DNA of 64,000 bases from Sternotherus odoratus (taxonomy: Eukaryota; Chordata; Testudines; Kinosternidae). A program made the position numbers and the translations under genes. Below the pieces are notes generated by a model, which saw nothing but the letters and a program-made list of their open reading frames with translations, had not been told where the DNA came from and ran no database searches. Location of the stretch: contig JAVMKO010000022.1 of NCBI GenBank assembly GCA_032164245.1, positions 11,097,845 through 11,161,844 of the forward strand, given 5' to 3'. Positions 1 through 10,510 of this stretch are shown in pieces; within the stretch, counting starts at the first letter, position 1, and each line of letters begins with the position of its first letter.

Positions 1-2186
1 TTCTCTTTATAGGACAGTCACCCAGGTGTGGCTCATTCTGTAATCAAGGGTGGCTAGCCCCAGCCATTCAAGGGTGAGCCACCTGGTTACTGTCCTCAAG
101 AAAGCTTGTTCTTCTGTGCAGCAAGCTTATGGCAGAGGTCCGCTGTGCCATTTAATACCTTTCACCAGTGGAAAGGAGTGATGGCAAGGTTGGATCAAGG
201 TGAGGAAACAAAGTACAGGGCCAAATTTTCAGAAATAGCCACTGATTTCAGGTACCTCCATTTGCAGATGCTCATTTCCCCATGGGCCTAGTTTTCTGAG
301 GAGACGAGCACCTGCACCTCCCACTCACTTTAGTTGGAGTCGTGGGAACTCAGTACCTTTGAGAATCAGGCCCAAGATAAGCACCGAAAAACAAAGGTGC
401 CCAAAATTAGAGGGTGCTTTGGAAACTTTGGGCCTTAATGAATTAACGGCGTAGAAACCCAGCCCAGTGTCTCCCAGGGAGGAAAAGGAAATCCCTGCTG
501 CATCTGAGGTGTGGCCTCCTCCATAAGCATTCTCATGGCCCGCCATCTGGCCTCATCCTAATGGCATATCACCTCTTCCCTCCCTGTGGAAGGCAAGATT
601 ACCATATCAGCTCAAGCAGGGGGTGAGGCGTTTCATTTGCTCTAACCTGTGCATTGAGGAGTTTTTTCCCCACATTGGTCAGTGGGTTCCTTGGAGCCTT
701 TCATAGAATTAGTGCCTAATGCCATTTCCCCTTCCCTCTGAGTTCTGTGCAAAAGCTGCAGGCTTTCACCAGGGTCCCCTGAACCTTTCCCAGCCCTTTT
801 GAGAACCCAGAATCACAAACAATGGATTTTTTGGGGGAGAGAGTGGGGGGAAATCTTGGTTTTATTAAAAGCAAATACAATGTCTCTACATTTGCAGTTC
901 AAACTACATTACCCAAAATATCGCCCTTCATGCCTACAATCAGCTGCCAGTAAAAAGATCCATTGAAGTCCACTCCATTAATAGTTCACAGGGAGTTTGC
1001 GAGCATAAAAAGTGTGAGGGGCTCACAGGCTATGCTAATGGGCGTCTGGTAAGCACTTTAGACAGTCGATTTGTCCAAGACCCTCTTGATGAGTCTATGG
1101 AGGCTTCTCAGCATCATGGGCCCCGGCCTGCAAGCACTCTCTCACATCAGCAGTCCTTATTGGCCTATTTGTTCCATGAATCAAGCACTGCTTCCGCTAG
1201 CCTGGAAAATGCCAAAGTGGTATTGAGTAAAATGAAACTGCCTGGGATTTTAAAGGAGTCAGGTGCCCAATTCCCACTGAATTTCAATGGGATTTAGGCC
1301 TCCAACTCCCTTGTGCACCTTTGAAAATCCCAGCTGTTGTCTGGTAGTTTAAGCCAAAACATTGAGGGGGTCGGTCTGAAAGTTTTACAAAGCATATTAG
1401 CAATATAAATGCGTCAGTACATGTTTTCGGGTTCCTTTATGTCAGTGAATGCAGAGTGGAGGGGGAGGCTGTGGGGAGGGGTATTTTGGAAGTGGGACAT
1501 ATAAACATTTCCCTTCAGTACAGTTATTTGCACTCCAGACATTGCAGCATTGCACAGGGGCATGAGAACCAAGAAGCACAATAGATTAAAAGCAGAAAAT
1601 GAAACTGACCATTTTCATTTCACAGGCAGAAAGAAAGGCAAGTAATGAGCAAACAACCAAGATGCTAATGGTAAAAAGTCGAAACTGAGTCCTATACAAA
1701 AATTAAACAGCAGGAATGGCAAAAAGCCATTAGGTGTAAAAAATGTCCTGTTTTAATCATCTCAGGTGTTTTTCATCACACAAGTGAGAATTTGTTTTAA
1801 TGTATGTAAGCAAATTCTGCTCTCAGCTGCCTGATATAAATCCAGAATAACTCCATTGTCTTCAGTGGAGTCACTCTGAATTTACAATGGTATAACAGAG
1901 CAGAAATTGGCCTATGGGATTTAACCTGTTAATGTCCCTTTGAGACCATACAGCTGTAACTCCAAAAGAAAGAGAGAGGCAGGTTAAAGTTGTGTGGTAA
2001 CCTTAAAGGGACATCCCATTACACTGTGCAAAATTTCCCCCTTTGCAAATGATATGTATGTTCAGGTGCATATCTTAATAAAATTAACCACCACCCTCCC
2101 CGCCCCGGCTATCAGCTCTTGGTTCACCACATCAGGATGAGTTGGTTTCATAGAATTATCTTATTTCACTAGATCCTCTCTTTGTC
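1..2186. other. TSPO2 3' flank, no gene recognised
   Basis: No exon was recognised. Parts resemble dispersed reptile repeats: about 330-385 and 1255-1330 carry the '...gaaaatc(c)cagg/ggcct' type sequence seen several times in the window, and about 1795-1915 carries the 'ctccattgtcttcagtggag' type sequence. All open frames are short. Confidence 0.5.
861..866 (-). terminator. Candidate TSPO2 polyadenylation signal
   Basis: A canonical AATAAA on the minus strand lies about 1.3 kb past the TSPO2 stop. The implied 3' UTR is long for this family, and no downstream GU-rich element is obvious, so this is only a candidate. Confidence 0.25.
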
Positions 2187-2366
2187 TTAGTCGCTCTTTC
2201 CTTTTTCCTCAGGATTGTCCCTCCAGATGCAGAAGGTGAGAGAAGAAGCCAAGGTCAGCCAGGCCAGGTAAGGCACCATCAGCATTGTCGCCATCTTGTT
2301 AATGGGGTACCAAGAGTACATGGTGCCAAGAACCAGGCCATATAGACACAGGATGTCCACCAAAGC
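2187..2366 (-). CDS. TSPO2: TSPO2 coding exon 3 (stop codon)
   Basis: Acceptor ttcttctttag|GCTTTG, phase 0; 59 codons then TAA at 2189-2187. It encodes the last two helices, with [11 protein letters not shown] and FCIWRDN. The cholesterol-recognition (CRAC) tyrosine of TSPO falls on Phe here (L-T-F-C-I-W-R). Confidence 0.9.
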   Translation of the reverse strand, partial: ALVDILCLYGLVLGTMYSWYPINKMATMLMVPYLAWLTLASSLTFCIWRDNPEEKGKSD

Positions 2367-3889
2367 CTAAAGAAGAGAGAGGGAAAAGATGGAGACATCG
2401 CCCTATGCCTTGTAAGAGTAACTCTCATCGAAGGCAGTCCAGCGAGAGCAGGGCTGTTATGAGCTCTCCTGTTGACAGTGAATTTTATAGCCTGATAAGC
2501 CATCCATGAATAGCGTGGCCCCCTTAAAGTTCATGGCCCTGCCTGTGGTTAGACCAGGGTGTGACACTCAAGGAGGCTTATCTCTTGCCGTAAATTCTTA
2601 ACGGAAAGATGCAGCAGCCAGAACACTGGCTCCCTAGCTGCCCTGTTTTTTGGGTCAGGAATGTGAGGGGCTGATAAAACGGGTTAGAATCAAGTGCAGT
2701 GTGAGCAGACGCTGAGCTCTGCTAAGACGCCTTTACATTTGACACAGGATACAGCACTGCATGGTACTTGCTGAGGACCCTCCTAAAGGCTGCAAACCGG
2801 TGGCGCAGGGACACAGACAACACGAGACAAATAGGCAGAGACACGTTACCAGTTTTAGCTTATGAGCACCAAAGAATAGGGGAGTCCAAGCCCAGTTCAA
2901 GGCAAGCTGAGCCCCGTAGAGGCCCAGCGGGATGATGGCTTTGCTGTTGAAGCCCCCTAAGTCATTCCACACCAAGTATGAAGCATAGCTGTGAAGAGGA
3001 AAATCACAATTAACATTTTGCTGTCCCACCTGGCTTCTCTCAAGATGCTGTGGGATCAGGCACTATTCTACCAGGAGGCACCGGATTTTTCTCCATAGAA
3101 TTCTGATTATTGGAACACAGCTCCACGGGAAGATCCCACCCTAGCCAAAGGCAGCTCTGATGGCTTGTCCACACTAGATTTTAAGGGGGAGGGTGGGTGT
3201 TGCACCAATGTAGCTACACTCATGCAACCCCTAGTATATACATACCACACTGGTGCAAAAGTGACTTGTGGTAGTGGGTTTGCACCAGCACAGCATTGGT
3301 GCACCTACATCTGTGGCCTGGCATCACCTCAAACTCATGATCACTCTTGTCTATTCAGGCAATAAGTTCATCTAGCAGAAAATGTCTCTGTGTATGGGTA
3401 CAGCACCTAGCACATTGTGTCCCTGATCTTAGCTGGGTTCTCAAAGTGCTACAGTTGTCATTGTGATCCTGAGTGCAAAATAAACTCAGTGTAGACAAAG
3501 TCCCCAGCAAAAATAAGTTCCAGGTGGAGCCGATGAACTCAGCTCGGTACCCAGAGAGGTGTTATGTTCATCTTCTGAAAATAAACGTTACTTTCCTGCC
3601 CACTTGGTACTTGAGAAGGAAAGCTCCAAACTGAGCAATGGAGGAGAGTGAAGTAACGTCTCCCCTAGAGATAAAGACTCACAGAAGCAGAGACGGAGTT
3701 GTACATGGAACCTTACCCCATGCCTGTGTACAAGGTTGTCCACACGATGGGGAACATTTTGTTGGGTGGACGCCAAGAGGGTTTCTTCAGGCTTTCAAAC
3801 CAAGTAGGCACTTCCTTCCGTGTCAAGAACCAGCCTAGAAATCCTCCAGTATGAGGCAAGGCAGAGAATCCTAAAGCATGAGCCCACAT
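2187..3889 (-). CDS. TSPO2: TSPO-family outer mitochondrial/ER membrane protein, best match TSPO2 (3 coding exons)
   Basis: Coding exons on the minus strand are 3889-3717, 2988-2850 and 2366-2187. They splice with GT/AG sites in phases 2 and 0 to give 163 codons plus TAA; TSPO-family proteins are about 165-170 aa. Family signatures visible: KKPSWRPP in the first loop, [34 protein letters not shown] and PYLAWLT...WRDN. Five hydrophobic segments fit the five-helix TSPO bundle. TSPO binds cholesterol and porphyrins at the outer mitochondrial membrane; TSPO2 is the erythroid paralogue, reported in ER/nuclear and plasma membranes. The C-terminal ...EKGKSD resembles human TSPO2 (as I recall it, ending EKSD), and HPINK-like YPINK also favours TSPO2; the middle exon reads more like TSPO. 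The family call is secure; the paralogue call is inferred from the tail and from linkage to BAK1 (both genes are on human 6p). Confidence 0.85.
2850..2988 (-). CDS. TSPO2: TSPO2 coding exon 2
   Basis: The acceptor is ttcacag|CTATGC and the donor AAACTG|GTAACG. The first C completes the Gly codon split by the intron; then come 46 codons with [12 protein letters not shown] and [14 protein letters not shown], which form the third helix region of TSPO. Confidence 0.9.
3717..3889 (-). CDS. TSPO2: TSPO2 coding exon 1 (start codon)
   Basis: ATG at 3889-3887 opens [16 protein letters not shown] and the exon carries [16 protein letters not shown], the conserved first loop and second helix of TSPO. 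It ends ATG GG|GTAAGG (phase 2) with 57 codons plus 2 nt. The start is chosen because its spacing to KPSW matches the family. Confidence 0.85.
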
Positions 3890-3945
3890 CCCTCCTTACT
3901 GGATTGAATTGGACTTCGGGTGGCAGGTCCGTGCCTTCTGTAACT
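3890..3945 (-). other. TSPO2: Possible TSPO2 5' UTR exon portion
   Basis: On the minus strand a pyrimidine-rich acceptor ttgcttttcag lies about 55 bases upstream of the ATG, at about 3946. If used, 3945-3890 is 5' UTR joined directly to coding exon 1, and the promoter lies further toward 4 kb or beyond. A second cag at the ATG-proximal end (caatccag) is an alternative. No transcript evidence. Confidence 0.35.
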
Positions 3946-4384
3946 GAAAAGCAATATATGCGTATAATTTACAAAGGACATTGGTTATTTCCATATTGAC
4001 CAAGACCTTCCAGGTCTTTGCCTTACCCTAATTGCCCAAAGGTCTTTTTGGCAACGTGGTTTCCCCCCACCCACTCCCTGTCATTGCATTGGCTGCTGCA
4101 ATTTCATTATTTACCTAACGTGGCTGCATTGAAATCATCCCTAGAAGAAAGGACTGAAGTTACTTTGCTCAGTGCTTGTCCAAATGCCACAGAGCGCGCA
4201 AACTCTCCTGCACGTGTGCGGCTAGACCTCTCAATGCAGCTATTATCTCTCTGCTGCATGCTCCTCTCAGTAGGAGAAAACATACAGTATGTCGTGGGAC
4301 CCCCATTTTCTTCTCTCGTCAGCTAATCTCTCACCCTATATTTATATTTTAAATAAACATCTGTAGTGAGCATTTTTTCCTCAC

Positions 4385-4605
4385 ACTATTTCAAAGTGCC
4401 GTACTAACATTATTTAATTCTCCCCGCACTCCTGGGAGGCAGAAGGGGATTATTATCCCCCCATTTCACAGAAGAGTAAACTGAGGCACAGAGGGATTTA
4501 TTGACTTGTCTAGCTCATACAGGGATTCCCTTCCAGATCCAGGCACAGAATCAGGGAATGCCAAGTCTCAATCCCCTGCCCTAACCATTACATATCCCCT
4601 CCCTC
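4385..4605 (-). repeat. MIR/CORE-SINE-like repeat (reverse orientation)
   Basis: Carries the reverse complement of the MIR core (tttcacagaagagtaaactg, then aggcacagag) and a decayed tRNA-like half ending near ccctaaccatta. Recognised from the family core; boundaries approximate. Confidence 0.7.
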
Positions 4606-5953
4606 TTTAAAAAGAGTCACATAGTTCTTACATGACTATGGGCAATGTCTCGCATCAGGGCTGAGTGTCCCCCACTCCTTAACATGCTTCTTGCCCTCAG
4701 GGGCAGATTGATGAGAGCCTGTCTCACCTCTCAGTGGACCAACCCTTTCTTTATGGATCCATTCATAACTTTAAACCCAGTCTCATTAATCTGTGGGAAC
4801 GTGTGGAATGTTCCTCCTGGCAGTAAAAGATCAGACTGACCATGCTCCGTATCACTGTGGGAGTCTGAGCAAAAGACTTCCAAAAGGTGGTTGTCTTTGG
4901 CGATGTAAGGGGTGGGGAGAGAGGTTCAGAATACATCTGTCAGGAAAAAAGTCCCTGGGCAGGAGGGCTGGAACAATTTCTATAGTGGGGGTGCTGATGA
5001 CAGAAACCACGTATTTGGTGTTTGTTATTCCTACTTCAAGGCAGGGGGTGCAGCAGCACCTCTTTCACCCCTAGTTAAAGCACCACTGTCCCTGGGAAAC
5101 CATCTTTTCTGTTACTTTACACTTGTCCGGAGACATAGATCAGGAAAAAAGAACTGACCGGAATAGTCTTCTCTGTTTTTGGTTTACATCCAGAACTAAT
5201 GCTGACAGCCCATACTAATTAGTATTATTCAAGAAAAGGTCATCTTTAGAAACCCAGAGTCAGCAGAACACATGCAAAGATATGCCTCAGTAAAGACCAA
5301 ATACACACAGGTGTCATAGCAAATAAACAAGTTATTTACCAGACAGTCTGTGACATTATGGAAGCGTTTATGGGCCAGAAAACCAGCCTTGCACTGAGCA
5401 AAGCAAGAGGAGTCAATCCTAATTTTAAATGATATAAGGGCACAGGCTGCATTTCAGTCTCTCCCCAGCACAGCAAATTGTTACTGCCAGGGTTTGCAAA
5501 ACAAACAAACAAACACCAAGCAAACACTGGAAATGCTAAGCTAGTTTGTTACAGATTGCTGAAGTAACTAAGGGGTGAAACAGACACTTCCTCATAACAG
5601 TCTAACTTGGAACACAGCTGCTGAGACTGACAAGGCTAAATCTATAGGAACAGCAGCCTTCACTCACCTTCTCCCAGTTGATTTTCCCCCCTGGCCAGGA
5701 AAACACAAGCAAACAGATGGATTTCCGAGGCAAGCCTCTGGCTCTCTTCCTGCTTCTACACGATGAAGAAATTGTCATCTGAGTGACGTTGAAGTAGCAG
5801 AGAAAGGGGCACGTGTGTGGAGCTTGTCGCTTGGAAGAATTACTGAGGCTCCCTTTAGTGGTGTTTGTGTAACTGTCTGCAGAGGGTGGATCCAACCTGT
5901 CAAATTCACACACACAGGCAGTATGTGAGACTACATCTCTGCTTGATGCGATA

Positions 5954-5977
5954 TGTGTGTGTGTGTGTGTGTGTGTG
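5954..5977. repeat. (TG)n microsatellite
   Basis: About twelve perfect TG units, followed to about 6080 by a TG-rich degenerate tail. Confidence 0.9.
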
Positions 5978-6356
5978 AATGGTATATAGATGATTGTCTG
6001 TGCATGTAAGAGTGTGTGTATGAGTGTTAGTGAAGAACTTGTATGTAGGTGAGAATGTGTCCTGTCTGTAGGATTGTGTATTTGTGTGCTAGTGCATTAA
6101 TGAGAGAGAGAGATGGCCCCTGCCTCATCTGGTGTAAATTGGGAGTAACTCTATGGATATCAATAGAGCTCTGCGGATTTGCACTAACTCAGGGGCTGGC
6201 CCAGTTCAACAACAGTGTGTCAGAGAGAGAACATGCTCTGTGTGTGAATGGGTGGCTGTGCGGTGCATATCAATATTCATTATTCAGAGGCTCTCCGTCA
6301 TCTCCCCTTCACTTCCCTCTTAGCAAAAATGGGCAAAAGCTTCTTGAATCTGAAGT

Positions 6357-6917
6357 AGGGATGGGCAAACAAGCGCTGCAAGCCGCTGTCCCGTTCCCCT
6401 GCGACTGAGCGCCGGGACTAGTCCCGGGGAGCCGCTCTCCCGCGCCGGAGCACCGGGACCAGCCGCGGGGAGCCGCGGTCCCGCTCTCCCACGACGTAGC
6501 GCCGGGACAAGCCGCACAGAGCCCCGAGACCCGCCGCGGGGAGCTGCGGTCCCGTTGTCCTGCGAAGGAGCAGCGGGCAGAGGGGGGAAAGCAAGGAGTA
6601 GGGAGGCTTAGCTATGAGGTGGGGTTCCGGGGGTGATGGTGGTGGTTAGGGTGGGAGAGTCTCCGGAGGGGGCAGTCAGAAGACAAGGATCAGGGGGCTT
6701 AGATAGGGGGTGGGGTCCTGGGGGGGCAGTTACAGGAGAGAGGGTGATCAGGGGATAAGGAAGGGGGGGGGTTGGATGGGTCTAGGGTTGGGGGGGGCAG
6801 TCAGGGGGTGGGAGAGGCCAGGCTGTTTAGGGAGGCACGGCCTTCCCTACCCAGCCCTCCTTCACGGAATTTGAACCCCAATGTGGCCCTCGGGCCAAAA
6901 AGTTTGCCCACCCCTGG
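6357..6917. mobile_element. Non-autonomous hAT-like DNA transposon with GC-rich core
   Basis: Imperfect terminal inverted repeats agggatgggcaaac and gtttgcccacccctgg bound the element. They are flanked by an 8-bp target duplication with one mismatch, tctgaagt (6349-6356) and tctaaagt (6918-6925), as expected for hAT elements. The interior has a very GC/CpG-rich tandem stretch (about 6375-6565) and a G-rich stretch (about 6570-6830). No transposase frame is present. Confidence 0.75.
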
Positions 6918-6925
6918 TCTAAAGT

Positions 6926-8687
6926 AAAGACATTACAAATGTATGTTAAATGATGGAGGGAGGGAGAGAGAGACCTAGAAATCGATTTCCATTAGGAGGC
7001 TGCCTGCAAGAGATGGAGAATTAAGCACTAATTCACTTTTGCTATGGACAGGATGCAAAACGATCACTCTTCAGAATCATCTGCTCTTTGACGGATTTCT
7101 CCATAACCCGGCTCATACCTAGGCCTGGTCTGTCAGATTCCTATCCCGTTCTACAGATTGGGATGCTGGGGAAATGAAATATTTCATCTAAAAGTTAATG
7201 GCCCAGTTCATGAGAGCCCTGGCTTCACTGGCCTAGAAGCTATAAAACCTCTATAACGCCATGGAGAAGTTCCCTGTGTAGGCATATAGCTGGCATAATG
7301 GCGACTCCTCCATGTAGGGGTTGTTTTTGGGGACGTTTCTGGAGAAAAGGAGCATATCCAGCCACACTCCAGCTACCTCTGGCTGCTGAAATAGCCCCTA
7401 GGATCCCCAGCTGGGGACACATATGGACAGCCCCTGAGACTGCTTTGTCTTCACTGGGGATCGGGCCAACCCCAGAATCAGGGTGGCAGGCAGACATAAA
7501 TAGCAGCATAGCTGTGGTCTGGCAGGAATCTTATCCAAAAACCCACCGGTAGAGGAGGAGAGAGGCACAACTGAGACATGCCAAGTACAAACCTGCTTGA
7601 AAACAGTTGAGCCGCCTCCCTGCTGCCAGTCCCTGTCCTACTCTCCTGTTTATACACACACTAGCCCTGATCAAGCTACTGCAAGCCCATGTGCATGAGC
7701 AGGGGAGTCACCCCCCTAGCTTGTAGAGTGGATGGAGCCCAGAAATGAAGTTCATCTCTGTACAGAGGGTCAGCATAAGGCATAGGCATGGCTTACAGCT
7801 CAAAATGGAGCCTAGGTGGTACATAGGCCTGGTAGCTGGCCTCCTGACTTTTACCCTAGAGCTTGCATTTCCTGCCTCCAGTAGAGGAAACGTTTTAGAA
7901 CTATTTCTTTTCCCAGAGCTAATGTGCAATTTTTCAGTGGGTAGGAAAACCTGTGGGGCACCTGCTTTCTGTAGTCTATGCTGTGCTTGGAGGCGTAGCT
8001 AAAACATTGAGCTCCTTGGCCTTCCAGAGGGCGAGGGCTCTTTTTGTTGTCTTTGCTGACTACAGTCGATCAGAGGAACAAAATATATTGAGAGAAATGT
8101 GATGGAAAAATCCAATCCCCTTTTCAGGACTCAGTCTTTGGTCTCTGATGAGCATGAGCGTCTCTGCGGGAAGGGAAGGCCGCACCTGCCAGTTCAAATA
8201 ACCCGTCTGTGTCTTACTGTGGAATGCTCTCCTGAGCCAAGTTTCATCATTCTCCCTGGGGATCCAAGCACTGAGGAGCTGAATTCCCAGTTCGCCAGGA
8301 CTCAAAAGGGCATGCTAGTGGCTTTCTGGTGTCTGGGGGTAAGTTTTGAATTTGGTGATCCACACACAAGTGCAATAGGAGAATGTGGCCACTGGGGAAG
8401 ATCATTTAGCAGCTTAAACTTCACTTTCTGTGTATCTGAAGTTTTATTCCTCTTCCCCAAGCAAGTCTATTGCCTTTTTAGAGTAATATTTGAGTTATTA
8501 CTATTCAACAGCACTGGGCACATATTGCAAACAGTGTTCTGTGACTCTTCCTTCCAGTCATTATACACACTTGCTTTGCCTGGGTTCACCCTTGTCTTCT
8601 CTCTCTGTCACCCCCCAGCCAGGGTATGGGCCACCAACTGGTGTTGGTTCCCTTACGGGGTGGAGTTGCTAGCCTCACACCCATGTT
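6926..8687. other. Intergenic, no gene recognised
   Basis: Contains a purine-rich run near 6955-6985. The longest frame (8099-8689 plus, 196 codons) has no recognisable motif or splice context, so I treat it as chance. Confidence 0.45.
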
Positions 8688-8797
8688 AAGCCTACAGCAC
8701 CTGGTATTACTAGGTCTCCCATCCAAGTACTAACCAGGCCCAACCCTGCTTAGCTTCAGAGAGGATCAGGCATATTCAGGGTGGTTTAGCCATGTCT
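8688..8797 (-). pseudogene. 5S rRNA-like sequence (pseudogene or 5S-derived element)
   Basis: The minus strand matches vertebrate 5S rRNA over nearly its whole length. The strongest blocks are gaagctaagcaggg-type, ctggttagtacttggatggg and the end ...caggtgctgtaggctt. Differences include a shortened loop near the 3' end (gagacctagtaatacc, where 5S has gagaccgcctgggaatacc), a small indel in the middle and a degraded 5' end. The internal control region is only partly preserved, so a functional 5S gene is unlikely. Confidence 0.8.
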
Positions 8798-8828
8798 TGT
8801 GTTCACTTCCCTCAAATAGGCCTAAGAA

Positions 8829-8930
8829 TAGCAGGCATGTTAGTCTGTATCCATAAAGAAAATGAGGAATACTTGTGGCACCTTAGAGACTAACAAGTTT
8901 ATTTCAGCATAAGCTTTCGTGGGCCGTAGC
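8829..8930. repeat. Reptile interspersed repeat ('aagctttcgtgggcc' family)
   Basis: The blocks gcaggcatgttagtctgtat, ggcaccttagagactaacaa and gcataagctttcgtgggcc occur here; related blocks recur at 10.3, 23.8, 26.3 and 51.8 kb in this window. I recognise it as a repeat common in turtle and crocodilian genomes but cannot name its class with certainty. Confidence 0.75.
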
Positions 8931-9847
8931 CCTGCAGAGTGTGATTGTAGGGCACTGGGAGCCATGGAGGATGGTGCACCAGATCTCAGCCAGATGGGAG
9001 ACTGGACCCGGAGGACATCTCCATCGGTCTCATTCTCGGCTTCAGGAATTACTGGAATCCAGATTTCGGATGGGGCTGAGCACCTGCAGCTCCAGTGGAA
9101 GCCAAGGGTAGCCGTGCGTGCTCAGTGCCATCCAACACCAGGCTGGGAACAAGAGAGCCTGTCTGATGTTCTGGAAAGGCAGGAGGAGCCTTACAGTGAG
9201 AGGATGGAATTGCACTTTGGGTCCTTCCTCTGCATTGCTGGGGTTCAGGTGGCACCCAGCCATTTGGGGAAAGCGAGCAAGGTCAGAGGGGCACCTACCT
9301 GGGCATACTCTGGCATCTAGGTCCCCCATGTATAGAGCTCTGTAGCCTAGTCTTGCTGAGGGCACCAGCAGCTCCATGATGGTAAAGGGCTTAGAGAGAG
9401 AGAACATGCTTCCGGAGTGACACGGGAATTCCAGGACTCATTCAGGTCTCCTACTGGTGTGCATTAGGAGTAATGCCACAGTGGTTGTTCAGCAGGTCTG
9501 AAAACCTAGGTGAGGTTGGGCATTCAAAACCAGAGGAATGTGGAATCATTGGCCACTCTTAGAAAATGTGGCTGTGTGCACCAGGACATCTCAATGATCC
9601 CTATATGTGGGTTGGGATGAAATTTGCCCCTCCCAGGCCAGCCTTCCTCTGCAGCCTATGGGTGACTTGCCCGGATTAGCTGGGTCTCTCCATGATTTCC
9701 TTGCCCTTGCAGGGCTTTGAGCACTGCTGCACCTCAGTCCCTCCTATTCTCTACCCGTGGCACCGAACAGTCTAGTCTCCTGGGGGCTGTAGTACTTTGG
9801 TCTAGTGTCTATGGTAGGTTTAGTGTGCAGGTGGATGGGGGATGGTG

Positions 9848-9918
9848 ATGACCTGTGATGTAAAGGAGGCCAGACAAGATGTTCTGGTGCTCCCTTCTGG
9901 CCTTAAACTCTATGGATT
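9848..9918 (-). repeat. CR1-like LINE 3' tail
   Basis: The minus strand reads like the reptile CR1 3' end (catagagtttaaggccagaa, then ggga...). Only the tail is present. The flanks 8931-9847 and 9919-10311 hold no recognised gene. Confidence 0.6.
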
Positions 9919-10311
9919 TCAATAAACACTTTCCGGACAACAGGCAGAATGGTGAAAACACCAACTGGAATAGCTACTGTTTCAAGCTGAGTGGAAAGTT
10001 AATGCTGAAATCTGATTTCCCCAGCAAAAGCTGTGGCTGAGTTTCAAGGCAGGCTAGGGGACTTAAACATGGTTTTATGTAATGAATGCGTCTAAATCCC
10101 CTTTGAAAATCTCAGGCCATGTTTTGTCCTGTGCAGGCTTTGCATCGCTTTCCTGTGATTAGTCACAGGCTAGTTCAGAGTCCCAGCTGATTTGAGTAAG
10201 TCAGCCTGTCAAACAACACTAGCCATAAACCTGAACTATGAACTGACTGATCCTTCTTGGCCTGATTCTCAGAAAACGAGTGAAGAGACGCACAAAAGAA
10301 ACAGGATTTTG

Positions 10312-10510
10312 CAAAAGTGACAAAGAGTCCTGTGGCATCTTATTGTCTAACAGATGTATTAGAGCATAAGCTTTCGTGGGTGCATGCATCTGACGAAGTG
10401 GGTATTCACCCACGAAAGCTTATGCTTCAATACATCTGTTAGTCTGTAAGGTGCCACAGGACTCTGTCGCTTTTGCAGATCCAGACTTAACACAGCTACT
10501 CCTCTGATAA
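10312..10510. repeat. Foldback element of the 'cacgaaagcttatgc' family
   Basis: Two nearly perfect inverted arms (10324-10380 and 10409-10465, about 57 nt each) surround a 28-nt spacer with gcatctgacgaagtgggtat. It is followed by a single-copy tail, cagacttaacacagctactc. Confidence 0.85.

Larger units (their letters stand above)
3947..6348. other. Intergenic region between TSPO2 and the 6.4 kb transposon
   Basis: Apart from the MIR at 4.4-4.6 kb and the (TG)n run near 5.95 kb, I see no supported exon or RNA gene. Open frames up to about 119 aa show no family similarity and no flanking splice structure. Confidence 0.5.

Noticed and set aside
6380..6565. CpG island promoter
   Set aside because: Lies entirely inside a transposon with clear ends and target duplication, with no exon nearby.
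8099..8689. Plus-strand open frame of 196 codons
   Set aside because: No family motif, no splice context, ends right at the 5S-like sequence; composition looks like chance.
8688..8797. A functional 5S rRNA gene
   Set aside because: The 5' end and a loop near the 3' end are altered, and it lies singly among repeats, not in an array.
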